Part shown: positions 8,521 to 16,095 of the stretch, piece by piece | How the letters are laid out: each line of letters opens with the position of its first letter | How positions within the stretch are numbered: the stretch's first letter is position 1 | Assembly: GCF_900104575.1 (NCBI RefSeq) | Contig: NZ_LT629731.1 | Span: forward strand, 1,223,051 to 1,287,050 | Direction: 5' to 3' | Source of the DNA: Bacillus tuaregi | Lineage (GTDB): Bacteria; Bacillota; Bacilli; Bacillales; Cytobacillaceae | Length of the DNA stretch: 64,000 nt | Program-made: the position numbers and the translations under genes | Notes under the pieces: generated by a model | The model's input: the letters and a program-made list of their open reading frames with translations, nothing else | Database searches by the model: none | Told to the model about the DNA's origin: nothing

Positions 8521-9711
8521 ATGAAATATAATTTTGATGAAATAGTTAATCGAAGGAATACGTATTCAGTTAAGTGGGATGGTGGAGAATTATTAACTGC
8601 AATGGGTTTGACGGATCGATTTGATGAAGAGACTCTGCCCTTATTTACAGCTGATATGGATTTACCTGTTCCTGAACCATTGGTAGAAGCCCTACATAAA
8701 ACAGTCGATCATCGTATCTTTGGTTATTCCATTTTTCCAAGTGAATACTATGAAGCCATTCAGCATTGGTTTAAAAAGAGACATGACTGGGAGATACAGA
8801 AGGAAGAAATTGTATATTGCCCTGGTACCGTCTATGCGACAAATATTGCTGTAAAAGCCTTAACAGAGCCGGGTGATGGGGTTATTATTCAAAGACCTGT
8901 ATATCCCCCTTTTACTAGAGCCATTGTTGAGAATGACCGTACCCTTTTAAATAATCGTTTAATATGTGATAAGGATGGTTATTACACGATTGATTTTGAG
9001 GATTTTGAAGCAAAGGCAAGGGATGAAAAAACAAAGCTGTTTATTTTATGTAATCCGCATAACCCGACAGGAAGAATCTTCAGTCATGATGATTTGAAAA
9101 AATTATCTGATATTTGCGCAAAGCATGATGTTATTCTAGTAGCCGATGAGATTCATGGTGACATTATTAGAAGTAATCAAACCTTTACACCCATTGCAAT
9201 GGTTGCAGATAAGACTGATCATATCATTACCTTTACTGCCATTAACAAAACCTTTAACCTAGCGGGATTACATTGTACAAATGTCATCATTTCTAATCCT
9301 GAGCTCAGAAAAAAGTTCAGTGAGGCGATTGGAATGAAATCTGCTTCACCGTTTACGGTTGCAGCACTCATTTCTGTCTATAGGGATGGTGAAGAATGGT
9401 TAGAGCAATTGAAGGAATATCTTGACGGAACGATGGCTTGGGTTGTTCAGTTTGTTAAGGAAAGACTGCCTAAGGTAAAAGTAAGTATTCCTGAAGGAAC
9501 CTATGTCATGTGGATGGATTTTAGCGGATACGGTATATCCCCAAAAGAGGTGCATGAACGTATATATAATAGAGCGAACGTGCTCCTTCAGGATGGTGTC
9601 ATGTTTGGACAGGAAGGATTGGAACATCAAAGAATATGTATCCCTTCTCCAAGACCTATGATCAAAGAGGCGATGGAAAGAATCGCAAGAGAGTTCGAAG
9701 ATTTACATTAG
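8521..9711 (+). CDS. PatB/MalY-type PLP-dependent C-S lyase or aminotransferase
   Basis: About 396 aa, fold-type I PLP enzyme. It resembles Bacillus PatB (cystathionine beta-lyase) through its length, SVKWDGGELL near the start, TADMDLPVPEP, FGYS, CNPHNPTGR (about 180), VADEIHGDII (about 208) and the PLP lysine in INKTFNLAGLH (about 240). Likely activity is beta-elimination on cystathionine or cysteine conjugates, or transamination. Two in-frame ATGs exist: 8515 is only 3 bases from the AAAGGG, so 8521 is preferred. Confidence 0.88.
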   Translation: MKYNFDEIVNRRNTYSVKWDGGELLTAMGLTDRFDEETLPLFTADMDLPVPEPLVEALHKTVDHRIFGYSIFPSEYYEAIQHWFKKRHDWEIQKEEIVYCPGTVYATNIAVKALTEPGDGVIIQRPVYPPFTRAIVENDRTLLNNRLICDKDGYYTIDFEDFEAKARDEKTKLFILCNPHNPTGRIFSHDDLKKLSDICAKHDVILVADEIHGDIIRSNQTFTPIAMVADKTDHIITFTAINKTFNLAGLHCTNVIISNPELRKKFSEAIGMKSASPFTVAALISVYRDGEEWLEQLKEYLDGTMAWVVQFVKERLPKVKVSIPEGTYVMWMDFSGYGISPKEVHERIYNRANVLLQDGVMFGQEGLEHQRICIPSPRPMIKEAMERIAREFEDLH

Positions 9712-9729
9712 GATAGTATAACTATTACT

Positions 9730-9757
9730 AAGCAGGTTCCGTTTGGGACCTGTTTTT
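9730..9757 (+). terminator. terminator after the PatB-type gene
   Basis: Stem AGCAGGTTCC / GGGACCTG(T) with a four-base loop followed by TTTTT. Confidence 0.85.
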
Positions 9758-10048
9758 ACAGCACTAGATTTCGAAGCATATTCATTTACAAGCTCGTGTC
9801 AAGACAGGTACTATATGTGTGAATAAGCTAAGAAAGTTTCTTGTTTTAAATTTTTTGAATATAATATCTTTTCAAAAGAGTCATTTTGTTGTATATTACT
9901 TTATAAGAATAATATTTCTTATGTAGATAATCTATTGGTTTAGTAGGAAGTAATCTAAGTGTTGAGCCTACCATAATGAATTTGTACTATTAATTTTCTT
10001 AAAATTAAATAATATCAAAATATTATAATTATAAAGGAGTGTACGTCC
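9758..10048. other. intergenic region without a gene
   Basis: AT-rich stretch between the PatB-type gene and the amidohydrolase gene. It contains small AT palindromes, but I see no ORF with an RBS, RNA or repeat copy. Confidence 0.5.
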
Positions 10049-10996
10049 ATGCATGATTTCCATACGCATTTTATTCCAGCAGAAGTACTTAATTGGATTA
10101 AGGATAATAAAAAAAGTGTTAATGCTCAATGGGTAAAGAAGGAAGAGAATAAAGAGGATTTCCTTACGATTAATCAAAAGTGGGGATTTGAATTAAAGAA
10201 GTCTTTTATTGATTTTGACGTCTATATGGCAGAGCAAGAAAAAGCGGGGGTTACTCACTCTTTGGTTTCTCCAATTCCTCAGCTGTTTTTATATGATTTT
10301 CCTTTAGAAATCAGCACAGAGATGTCGAAGGTCTACAATCAATCACTTGCAAACCTAGTAAAAGAATCCAATGGCAAACTATCTGCGCTCGGAACGATTC
10401 CATTAACAAGTCCATTAAAGGCTGCTGAAATATTAAGAGAAGCCATGAGCCTTGGGCTTAAGGGTGCCATTATTGGACCAGGACTTGGTCAGCAGCTCTT
10501 GTCAGATGCCTTTTTCCAGCCGTTTTTCGAAGAAGCAGACAAGCTGAATGCGATTCTTTTCATTCATCCGTTATTAAGTGAAGATCCTCGCTTAAAGAGA
10601 AGAATGATGCCAAATCTAATCGGTGTTCCATGGGAGACTACTGTTTGTGCGACTGACCTGCTGTTAAGTGGAATTGTCGACAAATATCCGAATGTGAAAA
10701 TTTTATTTGCTCACGGAGGAGGATTTCTACCATATCAAATCGGACGCTTAGATAAAGGCTATGAAAAATGGAATCTGGTTTCTTCTAATTTGCAGGCACC
10801 GCCTTCAGAATATTTGAAACGCTTTTGGTATGATACAGTCTTATGGAATCCAGATAGCCTAGATTTTCTAGTCAGGATGGTAGGAGAAGACCGAGTTGTG
10901 GCAGGCTCAGACTATCCATTTGATTTATCTGTCTGGCCGCCGCAGGAGATTAGTGATAAAGGAGCACAATCTTTGCTTTCGTTAGCAGTCAAATAA
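10049..10996 (+). CDS. ACMSD-type metal-dependent amidohydrolase
   Basis: A 315-aa TIM-barrel protein of amidohydrolase family 2. Metal ligands are visible: HTH at residues 5-7, FIHPLL (about 174), FAHGGG (about 227) and GSDYPF (about 290). Family members decarboxylate or hydrolyse ring-cleavage products, e.g. 2-amino-3-carboxymuconate semialdehyde or hydroxy-aromatic acids. The next gene downstream is a LigB-type ring-cleaving dioxygenase, which fits a small aromatic-degradation unit, although a terminator separates them. AAAGGAG precedes the ATG. Confidence 0.85.
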   Translation: MHDFHTHFIPAEVLNWIKDNKKSVNAQWVKKEENKEDFLTINQKWGFELKKSFIDFDVYMAEQEKAGVTHSLVSPIPQLFLYDFPLEISTEMSKVYNQSLANLVKESNGKLSALGTIPLTSPLKAAEILREAMSLGLKGAIIGPGLGQQLLSDAFFQPFFEEADKLNAILFIHPLLSEDPRLKRRMMPNLIGVPWETTVCATDLLLSGIVDKYPNVKILFAHGGGFLPYQIGRLDKGYEKWNLVSSNLQAPPSEYLKRFWYDTVLWNPDSLDFLVRMVGEDRVVAGSDYPFDLSVWPPQEISDKGAQSLLSLAVK

Positions 10997-11008
10997 TGTG
11001 AATTCTAA

Positions 11009-11050
11009 CCCCTAAAGAAAGGACAACAGTTTATTTCTTTAGGGGCTTTT
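11009..11050 (+). terminator. terminator after the amidohydrolase gene
   Basis: Stem CCCCTAAAGAAA / TTTCTTTAGGGG, loop about 14 bases, then CTTTT. Confidence 0.85.
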
Positions 11051-11194
11051 GTCTTGTTGACTAAAGTACATTTGTGGATTTGTTCCATAGAATAGGATGT
11101 CTGCCTTGCATACAGGAAGAGAAAACGCTAATATATAATTATAGATTTAATATTTAGAATTTATAGAAAATTATAGAAGCGAGGAGAAATAGAT

Positions 11195-12043
11195 ATGACA
11201 ATCGAATTAAGTATTATTTCACCACATGTTCCAAGTATTTGTCATGAAGACAACGCACCTGACTTTCAGCAAGGGCTTGTTGAAGGATTAAAGGAAGTAG
11301 CAAAGGAAATAGCAGGAATTGGACCTGATGCTATTGTGTTAGTATCTTGCCACTGGCCGTCAACCTTTTCACACTATGTAGACTGTTATCCTGTACATAA
11401 AGGACTACTGACAGCACAAGAGGCACCGGATTTGATTAAAGATGTTCCCTATTATTATCCTGGTGAGGAAGAATTGGCCAACCAATTAGTACAAGCAGGA
11501 AAAGAAGCTGGTCTTTCCGTAGAAGGTGTTTATGATGAACATTTTGTTTGGGATTATGGCACAGTTGTTCCACTACGTTATCTTGTACCAAATGAAGACA
11601 TTCCGGTTATTAATCTATCCGTAACACTGGCGGCAAATCTTGATGAAACCTATAGATGGGGTCAAGTGATTGCGAAGGTATTGCAGCAATCAGATAAAAA
11701 GCTTGTGTTTGTTGCTAGTGGTGCGCTGGCCCATAACTTAGTCCGTGGAAGACATCATATGCCAACTTTAGCGGAGCATGCGATGGATAAACAATTTGTA
11801 GAATTCGTGATGAATAAAGAGTATCGTGCTGCATTTGATATGCTGCCGCAATTTTCAAGCATGGCCAAGGTTGAATCAGGCGGCCGCCATTTAGCGATGT
11901 TGTTTGGTCTTCTTGATGAGGATTGGAATCCAATCTATCATGCAGCGGCTCAATCATCCGGAAGCTGGAATCCACTTATTACGTTTTCGAAAACAAAGGT
12001 TCACGGTGGCAGCACACATTCGGAAGAAGAATATGTAAAGTAA
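11195..12043 (+). CDS. class III extradiol ring-cleavage dioxygenase (LigB family)
   Basis: A 282-aa protein of the LigB superfamily. ISPHVPSI gives the first Fe(II) His (residue 11), VSCHWPSTFSHYV a second His region (about 53-62), DEHFVWDYGTVVPLRYL the family signature (about 113-130), and SGALAHNL a further active-site His (about 175). Such enzymes insert O2 next to the hydroxyls of catechols, protocatechuate or aminophenols using Fe(II). Its neighbour encodes an ACMSD-type decarboxylase/hydrolase, suggesting a shared aromatic or aminophenol substrate; this is inference. RBS GAGGAG. Confidence 0.85.
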   Translation: MTIELSIISPHVPSICHEDNAPDFQQGLVEGLKEVAKEIAGIGPDAIVLVSCHWPSTFSHYVDCYPVHKGLLTAQEAPDLIKDVPYYYPGEEELANQLVQAGKEAGLSVEGVYDEHFVWDYGTVVPLRYLVPNEDIPVINLSVTLAANLDETYRWGQVIAKVLQQSDKKLVFVASGALAHNLVRGRHHMPTLAEHAMDKQFVEFVMNKEYRAAFDMLPQFSSMAKVESGGRHLAMLFGLLDEDWNPIYHAAAQSSGSWNPLITFSKTKVHGGSTHSEEEYVK

Positions 12044-12048
12044 ATAAG

Positions 12049-12097
12049 AACAGCTGTTTGAAAGGTTGACATTTTTCAAATAGCTGTTTCTGTTTTT
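12049..12097 (+). terminator. terminator after the dioxygenase gene
   Basis: Stem AACAGCTGTTTGAAA / TTTCAAATAGCTGTT followed by a T-rich tract. Confidence 0.85.
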
Positions 12098-12209
12098 AAT
12101 TTTAATTTTATCTCTTAATTGAAAGAATGTTTTATTTTGTTCTACACAAATGAAGAATGATAGAATAGAATTAGCAAGGAGTGATTATAGAAGTTAGGAA
12201 GAGTGTGCG

Positions 12210-13067
12210 ATGAAGAAAACTATTTATGATGTTATTTTAATATTATTTGGTTCCTTTATTTTTTCAATTGGAATCAATTATTTTACGATCCCTAATATGC
12301 TATCAGAAGGGGGCGTTATAGGTTTAACCCTTATTGGACATTATGTGTTTGGCTGGTCAACTGGGTTGCTGAATTTTCTCTTGAATACAATTCTTTTTTT
12401 ACTTGGTTATAAATTCTTTGATAAAAGAACCATTTATTATACATTATTCTCCATTGTCGCTTCATCGTATTTCTTGCATGTAACGAAGGACGCAGGACAT
12501 GTATTGACGATGGATACGCTATTGGCCTCTATTTTCGCTGGATTATTAGTTGGTATGGGAATCGGGGTCATTTTTCGTGCCGGAGGAACCTCGGGTGGTA
12601 CAACAGTATTAGCGAGAATTGCTCATCAAGTGTTAGGCTGGAGTATTGGAAAAGGGATATTAGTGATGGATGTAGTCGTTGTTGCGGCTTCCATTTTTAT
12701 CATTGGCATAGAGAAAGCTATGTATACGCTAGTCGTTGTTTGGGTTGGTGCAAAAGCGATTGATTTCATTGTGGATGGTTTGGATGAACGAATTGCCGTA
12801 ATTATAATTTCCAATCAACCACAGAAGATTCTTCATAGTATTACGAGCAGTATGTCCAGAGGTCTTACCGTACTCGATGGTAAGGGCGGTTATACAGGAG
12901 CAGATAAGGAAGTTCTCTATATCGTAATTAATAAGCAGGAGCTTGTGCAGCTGCAAAAAACGATTAAAGGAATAGATGAGAATGCTTATGTTACCGTTCA
13001 TCATGTTCATGAGGTCATGGGAAGAGGCTATAAGGCAGGAAAGTCCAAGCTGTTAAAAAACAGATAA
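12210..13067 (+). CDS. YitT family membrane protein
   Basis: A 285-aa protein with five to six hydrophobic segments in the first two thirds (DUF161 repeats) and a soluble C-terminal DUF2179 domain (about residues 205-275, with GLTVLDGKGGYTGADKEVLY). This is the architecture of YitT-family proteins common in Bacillus. The transported substrate is not established. It is flanked by its own terminator, which overlaps the last codons, so it is monocistronic. AGGAAGAG RBS before the ATG. Confidence 0.88.
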   Translation: MKKTIYDVILILFGSFIFSIGINYFTIPNMLSEGGVIGLTLIGHYVFGWSTGLLNFLLNTILFLLGYKFFDKRTIYYTLFSIVASSYFLHVTKDAGHVLTMDTLLASIFAGLLVGMGIGVIFRAGGTSGGTTVLARIAHQVLGWSIGKGILVMDVVVVAASIFIIGIEKAMYTLVVVWVGAKAIDFIVDGLDERIAVIIISNQPQKILHSITSSMSRGLTVLDGKGGYTGADKEVLYIVINKQELVQLQKTIKGIDENAYVTVHHVHEVMGRGYKAGKSKLLKNR

Positions 13068-13080
13068 AGTAGGACTTTTT
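13041..13080 (+). terminator. terminator overlapping the end of the yitT-type gene
   Basis: Stem AAAGTCC / AGGACTTTTT enclosing a small CTGTT/AACAG hairpin. It starts inside the last coding codons. Confidence 0.7.
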
Positions 13081-13109
13081 AACTATTTCCTCATAGGATA
13101 ATAATACCA

Positions 13110-13138
13110 TTGAATTCAGTTAGCAGATGAATTACTAT
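13110..13138 (+). promoter_or_regulatory. possible sigma-A promoter of the small RNA
   Basis: TTGAAT, 17 bases, TACTAT. Both hexamers are imperfect. The position would give a start about 240 nt before the terminator. Confidence 0.4.
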
Positions 13139-13144
13139 AAGAAC

Positions 13145-13382
13145 ACAAGCTGCATTGCTCGTAGCCATAATAAAGTTTTAACCTTTAAGCTGTAATAGGG
13201 AGTTTAAATCGAAACGGGAATGCCAGGCCTCTGTCTATACGACAAGGAGGACATGCAGGAATGTTTCTGCAAACACCCACTTTGAGGAGTGGTGGTTTAA
13301 AACTTTCTTATACTTGTTTACGGCAAAGGCGGCTAACCATGTAATTTCGCAAACCAGTTTCCAATCGGGGACTGGTTTTTTA
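13145..13382 (+). ncRNA. probable structured non-coding RNA, about 190-240 nt
   Basis: There is no + strand ORF here, but the region has the layout of an independent RNA gene. A possible promoter lies at 13110-13138. Successive hairpins follow: CCTCTGTC/GACAAGGAGG (13234 region), TGCAG/CTGCA, and CCCACT/AGTGG. The end is an intrinsic terminator. GTTTAAA-type arms also flank the hairpin block. Size and layout are compatible with a 6S-like or other housekeeping small RNA, but I cannot match it to a family from memory. A minus-strand ORF across it has no RBS and is rejected. Confidence 0.5.
13351..13382 (+). terminator. terminator of the structured RNA
   Basis: Stem AACCAGT / ACTGGTT with a loop of about 12 bases, then TTTTTT. 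Confidence 0.85.
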
Positions 13383-13398
13383 TTATGCTCTAATAGGC

Positions 13399-13454
13399 AA
13401 ATCAGCCAACAGTATTGATCGACAAAAGTGTCATTCAATACTGTTGGCTGATTT
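13399..13454 (-). terminator. perfect 20-bp inverted repeat at the end of the DnaB-like gene
   Basis: Arms 13399-13418 and 13435-13454 are exact reverse complements (core CAGCCAACAGTATTGA), with a 16-base loop. The right arm contains the stop codon and last codons of the minus-strand gene. The T tract is weak, so it may act as a terminator or mRNA 3'-end stabiliser. Confidence 0.7.
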
Positions 13455-13782
13455 GGTTTTGAAAAACGTGATAGTACTGTTTAAAGAATGTAATAGCTGA
13501 TTGGGCATTTGAAATATTGTACTTTCTGCATAAATCAGCAAGGGCCATTAATTTCGCTGTTGCCAGTGATTGTTTATTGGTAGCCAAAACAAAGTAAATG
13601 AGGGTGTTAATCACAGGCTGTGGTAGCTTCATTTCCTTTAATTTTTGAATTACCTTTGATTGAGGGGTAAGGGAAGGAACGTATTCCTGAACTTCCATTA
13701 ATACTTCTTCCGTTGTATTAGCTTCTAAAAACTCTGCTAATTTACGTTCTTTTTCTTCTAGGATGATGGTTTCATCAAACAT
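13435..13782 (-). CDS. small DnaB/DnaD-type domain protein
   Basis: A 115-aa helical protein. Its second half (LPQPVINTLIYFVLATNKQSLATAKLMALADLCRKYNISNAQSAI) resembles the C-terminal module of Bacillus DnaB/DnaD primosome proteins, where L-P-x-x-V-I-N-x-L-x-x-Y-V-L is typical. Full DnaB is about 470 aa, so this is a stand-alone fragment-like domain; a role in replication or DNA binding is only inference. AAAGGAG precedes the ATG. A 31-aa membrane peptide gene lies 14 bp upstream on the same strand, suggesting a two-gene operon. Confidence 0.6.
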   Translation of the reverse strand: MFDETIILEEKERKLAEFLEANTTEEVLMEVQEYVPSLTPQSKVIQKLKEMKLPQPVINTLIYFVLATNKQSLATAKLMALADLCRKYNISNAQSAITFFKQYYHVFQNQISQQY

Positions 13783-13796
13783 TTACTTTCTCCTTT

Positions 13797-13892
13797 CTAT
13801 AGATTTAAAAATTGATCAAAGACTATGTTGATTAACCATAGTGAACTAAGAGCAACCGTAATATATAAACTCACATAGAATAAAGTTTCCAT
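13797..13892 (-). CDS. 31-aa membrane peptide
   Basis: The minus-strand ORF starts METLFYVSLYITVALSSLWL and ends IVFDQFLNL. It is essentially one hydrophobic helix with a few polar residues. An AGAGG RBS lies 7-8 bases before the ATG. It ends 14 bp before the RBS-led DnaB-like gene, so both are probably translated from one transcript. It may be a small membrane regulator or a toxin-like peptide; no family was recognised. Confidence 0.5.
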   Translation of the reverse strand: METLFYVSLYITVALSSLWLINIVFDQFLNL

Positions 13893-13957
13893 AGTAGATC
13901 CTCTTTCTCTTTTAATGTGAAATACAATTATTAGGTAGGGCTTAAACTTATCTCATG

Positions 13958-14183
13958 TAACTTCATTCAGCAAATGTTTTTTGTACCGAAAGCTTGCGAT
14001 AGGTACAGAAGTCCTCCACTTCTACAAGTGGGGGATGAATGCAAATGGTCCTTCGATTCAGTGGGGTTCAAACCCCGGCTGAATAAAGTTAAGCCTCCGG
14101 CGGATGTCACGGATTTTTTAGGGGTAATTTATCGAGCAAACTCGATAAAAATCCGGACCCAAATTCGGCGGGGCGAATTTGAT
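13958..14183 (+). mobile_element. structured dispersed element, copy 1 (long form)
   Basis: Left end TAACTTCATTCAGC, right end GGCGAATTTGAT. It contains the GTACC hairpin, the CCTCCACTTCT/AGTGGGGG hairpin, the CAGTGGGG-TTCAAA-CCCC hairpin, the closing GCTGAATAAAGTT arm (one change), GCCTCCGGCGGATG, the CGGATTTTT...AAAAATCCGG stem and the terminal CAAATTCG...CGAATTTG hairpin. This copy carries extra substitutions (an inserted G in the last loop), so it is an older or decaying copy. No ORF with an RBS is present. Likely a non-autonomous IS200/IS605-type element expressing a structured RNA. Confidence 0.8.
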
Positions 14184-14688
14184 TTATGTATATGGGATTA
14201 TCTCATTCTTCTATCAACACTCACTTATTATAAAGGACATTTTCTTCATTTTTTGTCGAACGATTGGAACAAATCAATTTTTTAATGAAATTGTAAAATT
14301 ATTAAACAATTGAAACGGAATCCTACCTGGTTATCCCAAAACATTGACATGCTTTCGGCAAAAAAACTTTTCTAAAAATAACGGGAGTATTCGGAAGGAT
14401 TATTACAGGATTCCAAACAACACGACAGGATTATTTGTCAAAAAAGATATAATGAAAGTTTTGTTTCATTAATCGTTATAGAATAGGACTTTTGGCTTGC
14501 AGGGATAAAAATATCAGCTCTCGAATCTATTAATACTGAATTTAGGCAGGGTTTCGTATAATGGGTTATGAGGCTTTATTTGCTTTATGAATCCAGTATA
14601 TAATCATACCTTCGAACAATAAGAATTAGTCCTATGAAAAGACTTGTGATAGGTAATAGCGAATGGACATAACTTAGGAGGGATGTTA
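14184..14688. other. long leader region of ftsZ
   Basis: About 500 bp with no convincing ORF. Two TATAAT-like hexamers are present (14557-14562 and 14599-14604), but neither has a good -35 partner. It probably contains the promoter or promoters of the downstream ftsZ gene. Confidence 0.45.
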
Positions 14689-15846
14689 ATGTTGTTGGAA
14701 TTTGATGCGAATCTGGATCAAAATGCAAGGATTAAAGTAATTGGCGTTGGCGGTGGTGGCGGCAATGCCGTGAATCGAATGATAGAGGAAGGTATCGAGG
14801 GCGTAGAATTTATTGCCGTGAATACGGATGCACAGGCGCTGAAACAATCTCTCGCTGGAATTACTATGCAAATTGGAACGGAATTGACAAGAGGTCTTGG
14901 AGCAGGTGCCAATCCAGAGGTAGGGAAGCAGGCAGTGGAAGAAAGCAGAATCCATATTGAAGAGGTTTTAGAAGGAGCGGATATGGTCTTTGTTACAGCT
15001 GGGATGGGTGGCGGTACTGGAACTGGTGCAGCACCCGCCATTGCAGCGATTGCTCGAGAACAGGGAGCACTAACGATAGGGATTATTACAAGGCCTTTTA
15101 CTTTTGAGGGTAAGAGGCGTGCTACAAATGCTGCAAAGGGTATTGAAGCGATGAGACAGGCCGTTGACACGTTAATTATCATTCCAAATGATCGTCTATT
15201 AGGAGTTGTCGATAAAAAAACCCCGATGCTTGAGGCGTTTCGTGAAGCAGACAATGTCTTACGTCAAGGTGTGCAGGGAATCTCAGATTTAATTGCGGTT
15301 CCAGGTTTGATTAATCTTGATTTTGCTGATGTTAAAACCATTATGTCAAATAAAGGAACGGCACTAATGGGTATTGGTATTGCTGAGGGTGAAGGACGAG
15401 CTGTGGAAGCAGTTAAGCAGGCGATATCAAGTCCGTTACTTGAACAGTCTATAGAAGGGGCACAAGGAGTGCTATTAAATATTACGGGGGGTAAAGATTT
15501 AAGTCTGTATGAAGTACAAGAGGCAGCTGATATTGTAGCATCTTCCTCAGATGAAGAGCTAAATATGATTTTTGGATCAATTATTAATGAGAACTTAAAA
15601 AATAGAATTATTGTAACCGTCGTTGCGACAGGTTTTGAGGATCATGGTGTGCCGGCTGTAAAGAAGCCATCTCGTCCATCTACTATTATTAGAAGACAAA
15701 ACCCGCGGAAGGAAGAACAAAGATATTCTGTAAGTGAACCTCCAAGACAGGAAGAGGTTCTGCAGCCGTTTGGAGGGTATTCACAATTTAAAGAGGACTC
15801 TTTGGATACTCCGACTTTTTTGAGAAATCGAAATCGACGCTATTAA
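14689..15846 (+). CDS. ftsZ: cell-division GTPase FtsZ
   Basis: A 385-aa tubulin-like GTPase. The N-terminal nucleotide site [17 protein letters not shown], the tubulin signature [12 protein letters not shown] (about 105), NTDAQAL, the T7-loop region [14 protein letters not shown] (about 208) and the conserved C-terminal peptide [13 protein letters not shown] are all intact, so it should polymerise and bind FtsA/SepF-type partners. Most FtsZ sequences read GGGGNNAVN here; this one has Gly for the first Asn. ATG 14689 is 6 bases after AGGAGGG and is preferred over 14683. FtsA and the division/wall cluster are absent, so it may be a second ftsZ. Confidence 0.93.
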   Translation: MLLEFDANLDQNARIKVIGVGGGGGNAVNRMIEEGIEGVEFIAVNTDAQALKQSLAGITMQIGTELTRGLGAGANPEVGKQAVEESRIHIEEVLEGADMVFVTAGMGGGTGTGAAPAIAAIAREQGALTIGIITRPFTFEGKRRATNAAKGIEAMRQAVDTLIIIPNDRLLGVVDKKTPMLEAFREADNVLRQGVQGISDLIAVPGLINLDFADVKTIMSNKGTALMGIGIAEGEGRAVEAVKQAISSPLLEQSIEGAQGVLLNITGGKDLSLYEVQEAADIVASSSDEELNMIFGSIINENLKNRIIVTVVATGFEDHGVPAVKKPSRPSTIIRRQNPRKEEQRYSVSEPPRQEEVLQPFGGYSQFKEDSLDTPTFLRNRNRRY

Positions 15847-15874
15847 TATAACTTAATAAGGTATACTTTATGCG

Positions 15875-15956
15875 TGTCAGGTACCACACTATATCTTATC
15901 CGATATCAATATTTTCTTGCTATTGGATGAAATATTTGAGGTGCCTGACATTTTTA
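15875..15956 (+). terminator. hairpin downstream of ftsZ
   Basis: Outer arms TGTCAGGTACC / GGTGCCTGACA enclose a long AT-rich loop with its own small pairing. TTTTTA follows. The CAGG(T/G)(A/G)CC core resembles the hairpin at 26326-26362. Confidence 0.6.
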
Positions 15957-16095
15957 TTGGTCTAAATTTGAAGGACCGAATTGGCTAAATAATAATAATG
16001 AAAGAATTTTATAAATAAAGGCTATGGAAATTCCTTTAAAAAATGCTGGAGCTGGATTATTATAATTAATAATACGTACAAAAAAGGGGATTTAT

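Noticed and set aside
11715-11975. 86-codon minus-strand ORF opposite the dioxygenase gene
   Set aside because: Lies wholly within a conserved gene; no RBS and no recognisable domain.
13235-13438. 67-codon minus-strand ORF across the candidate RNA
   Set aside because: No RBS, and it crosses several + strand hairpins and a terminator; better explained as antisense to a structured RNA.
14686-15254. Long minus-strand ORFs opposite ftsZ (89 and 178 codons)
   Set aside because: They are shadows of a strongly conserved gene, with no RBS and Pro/Ala/Ser-rich low-complexity translations.
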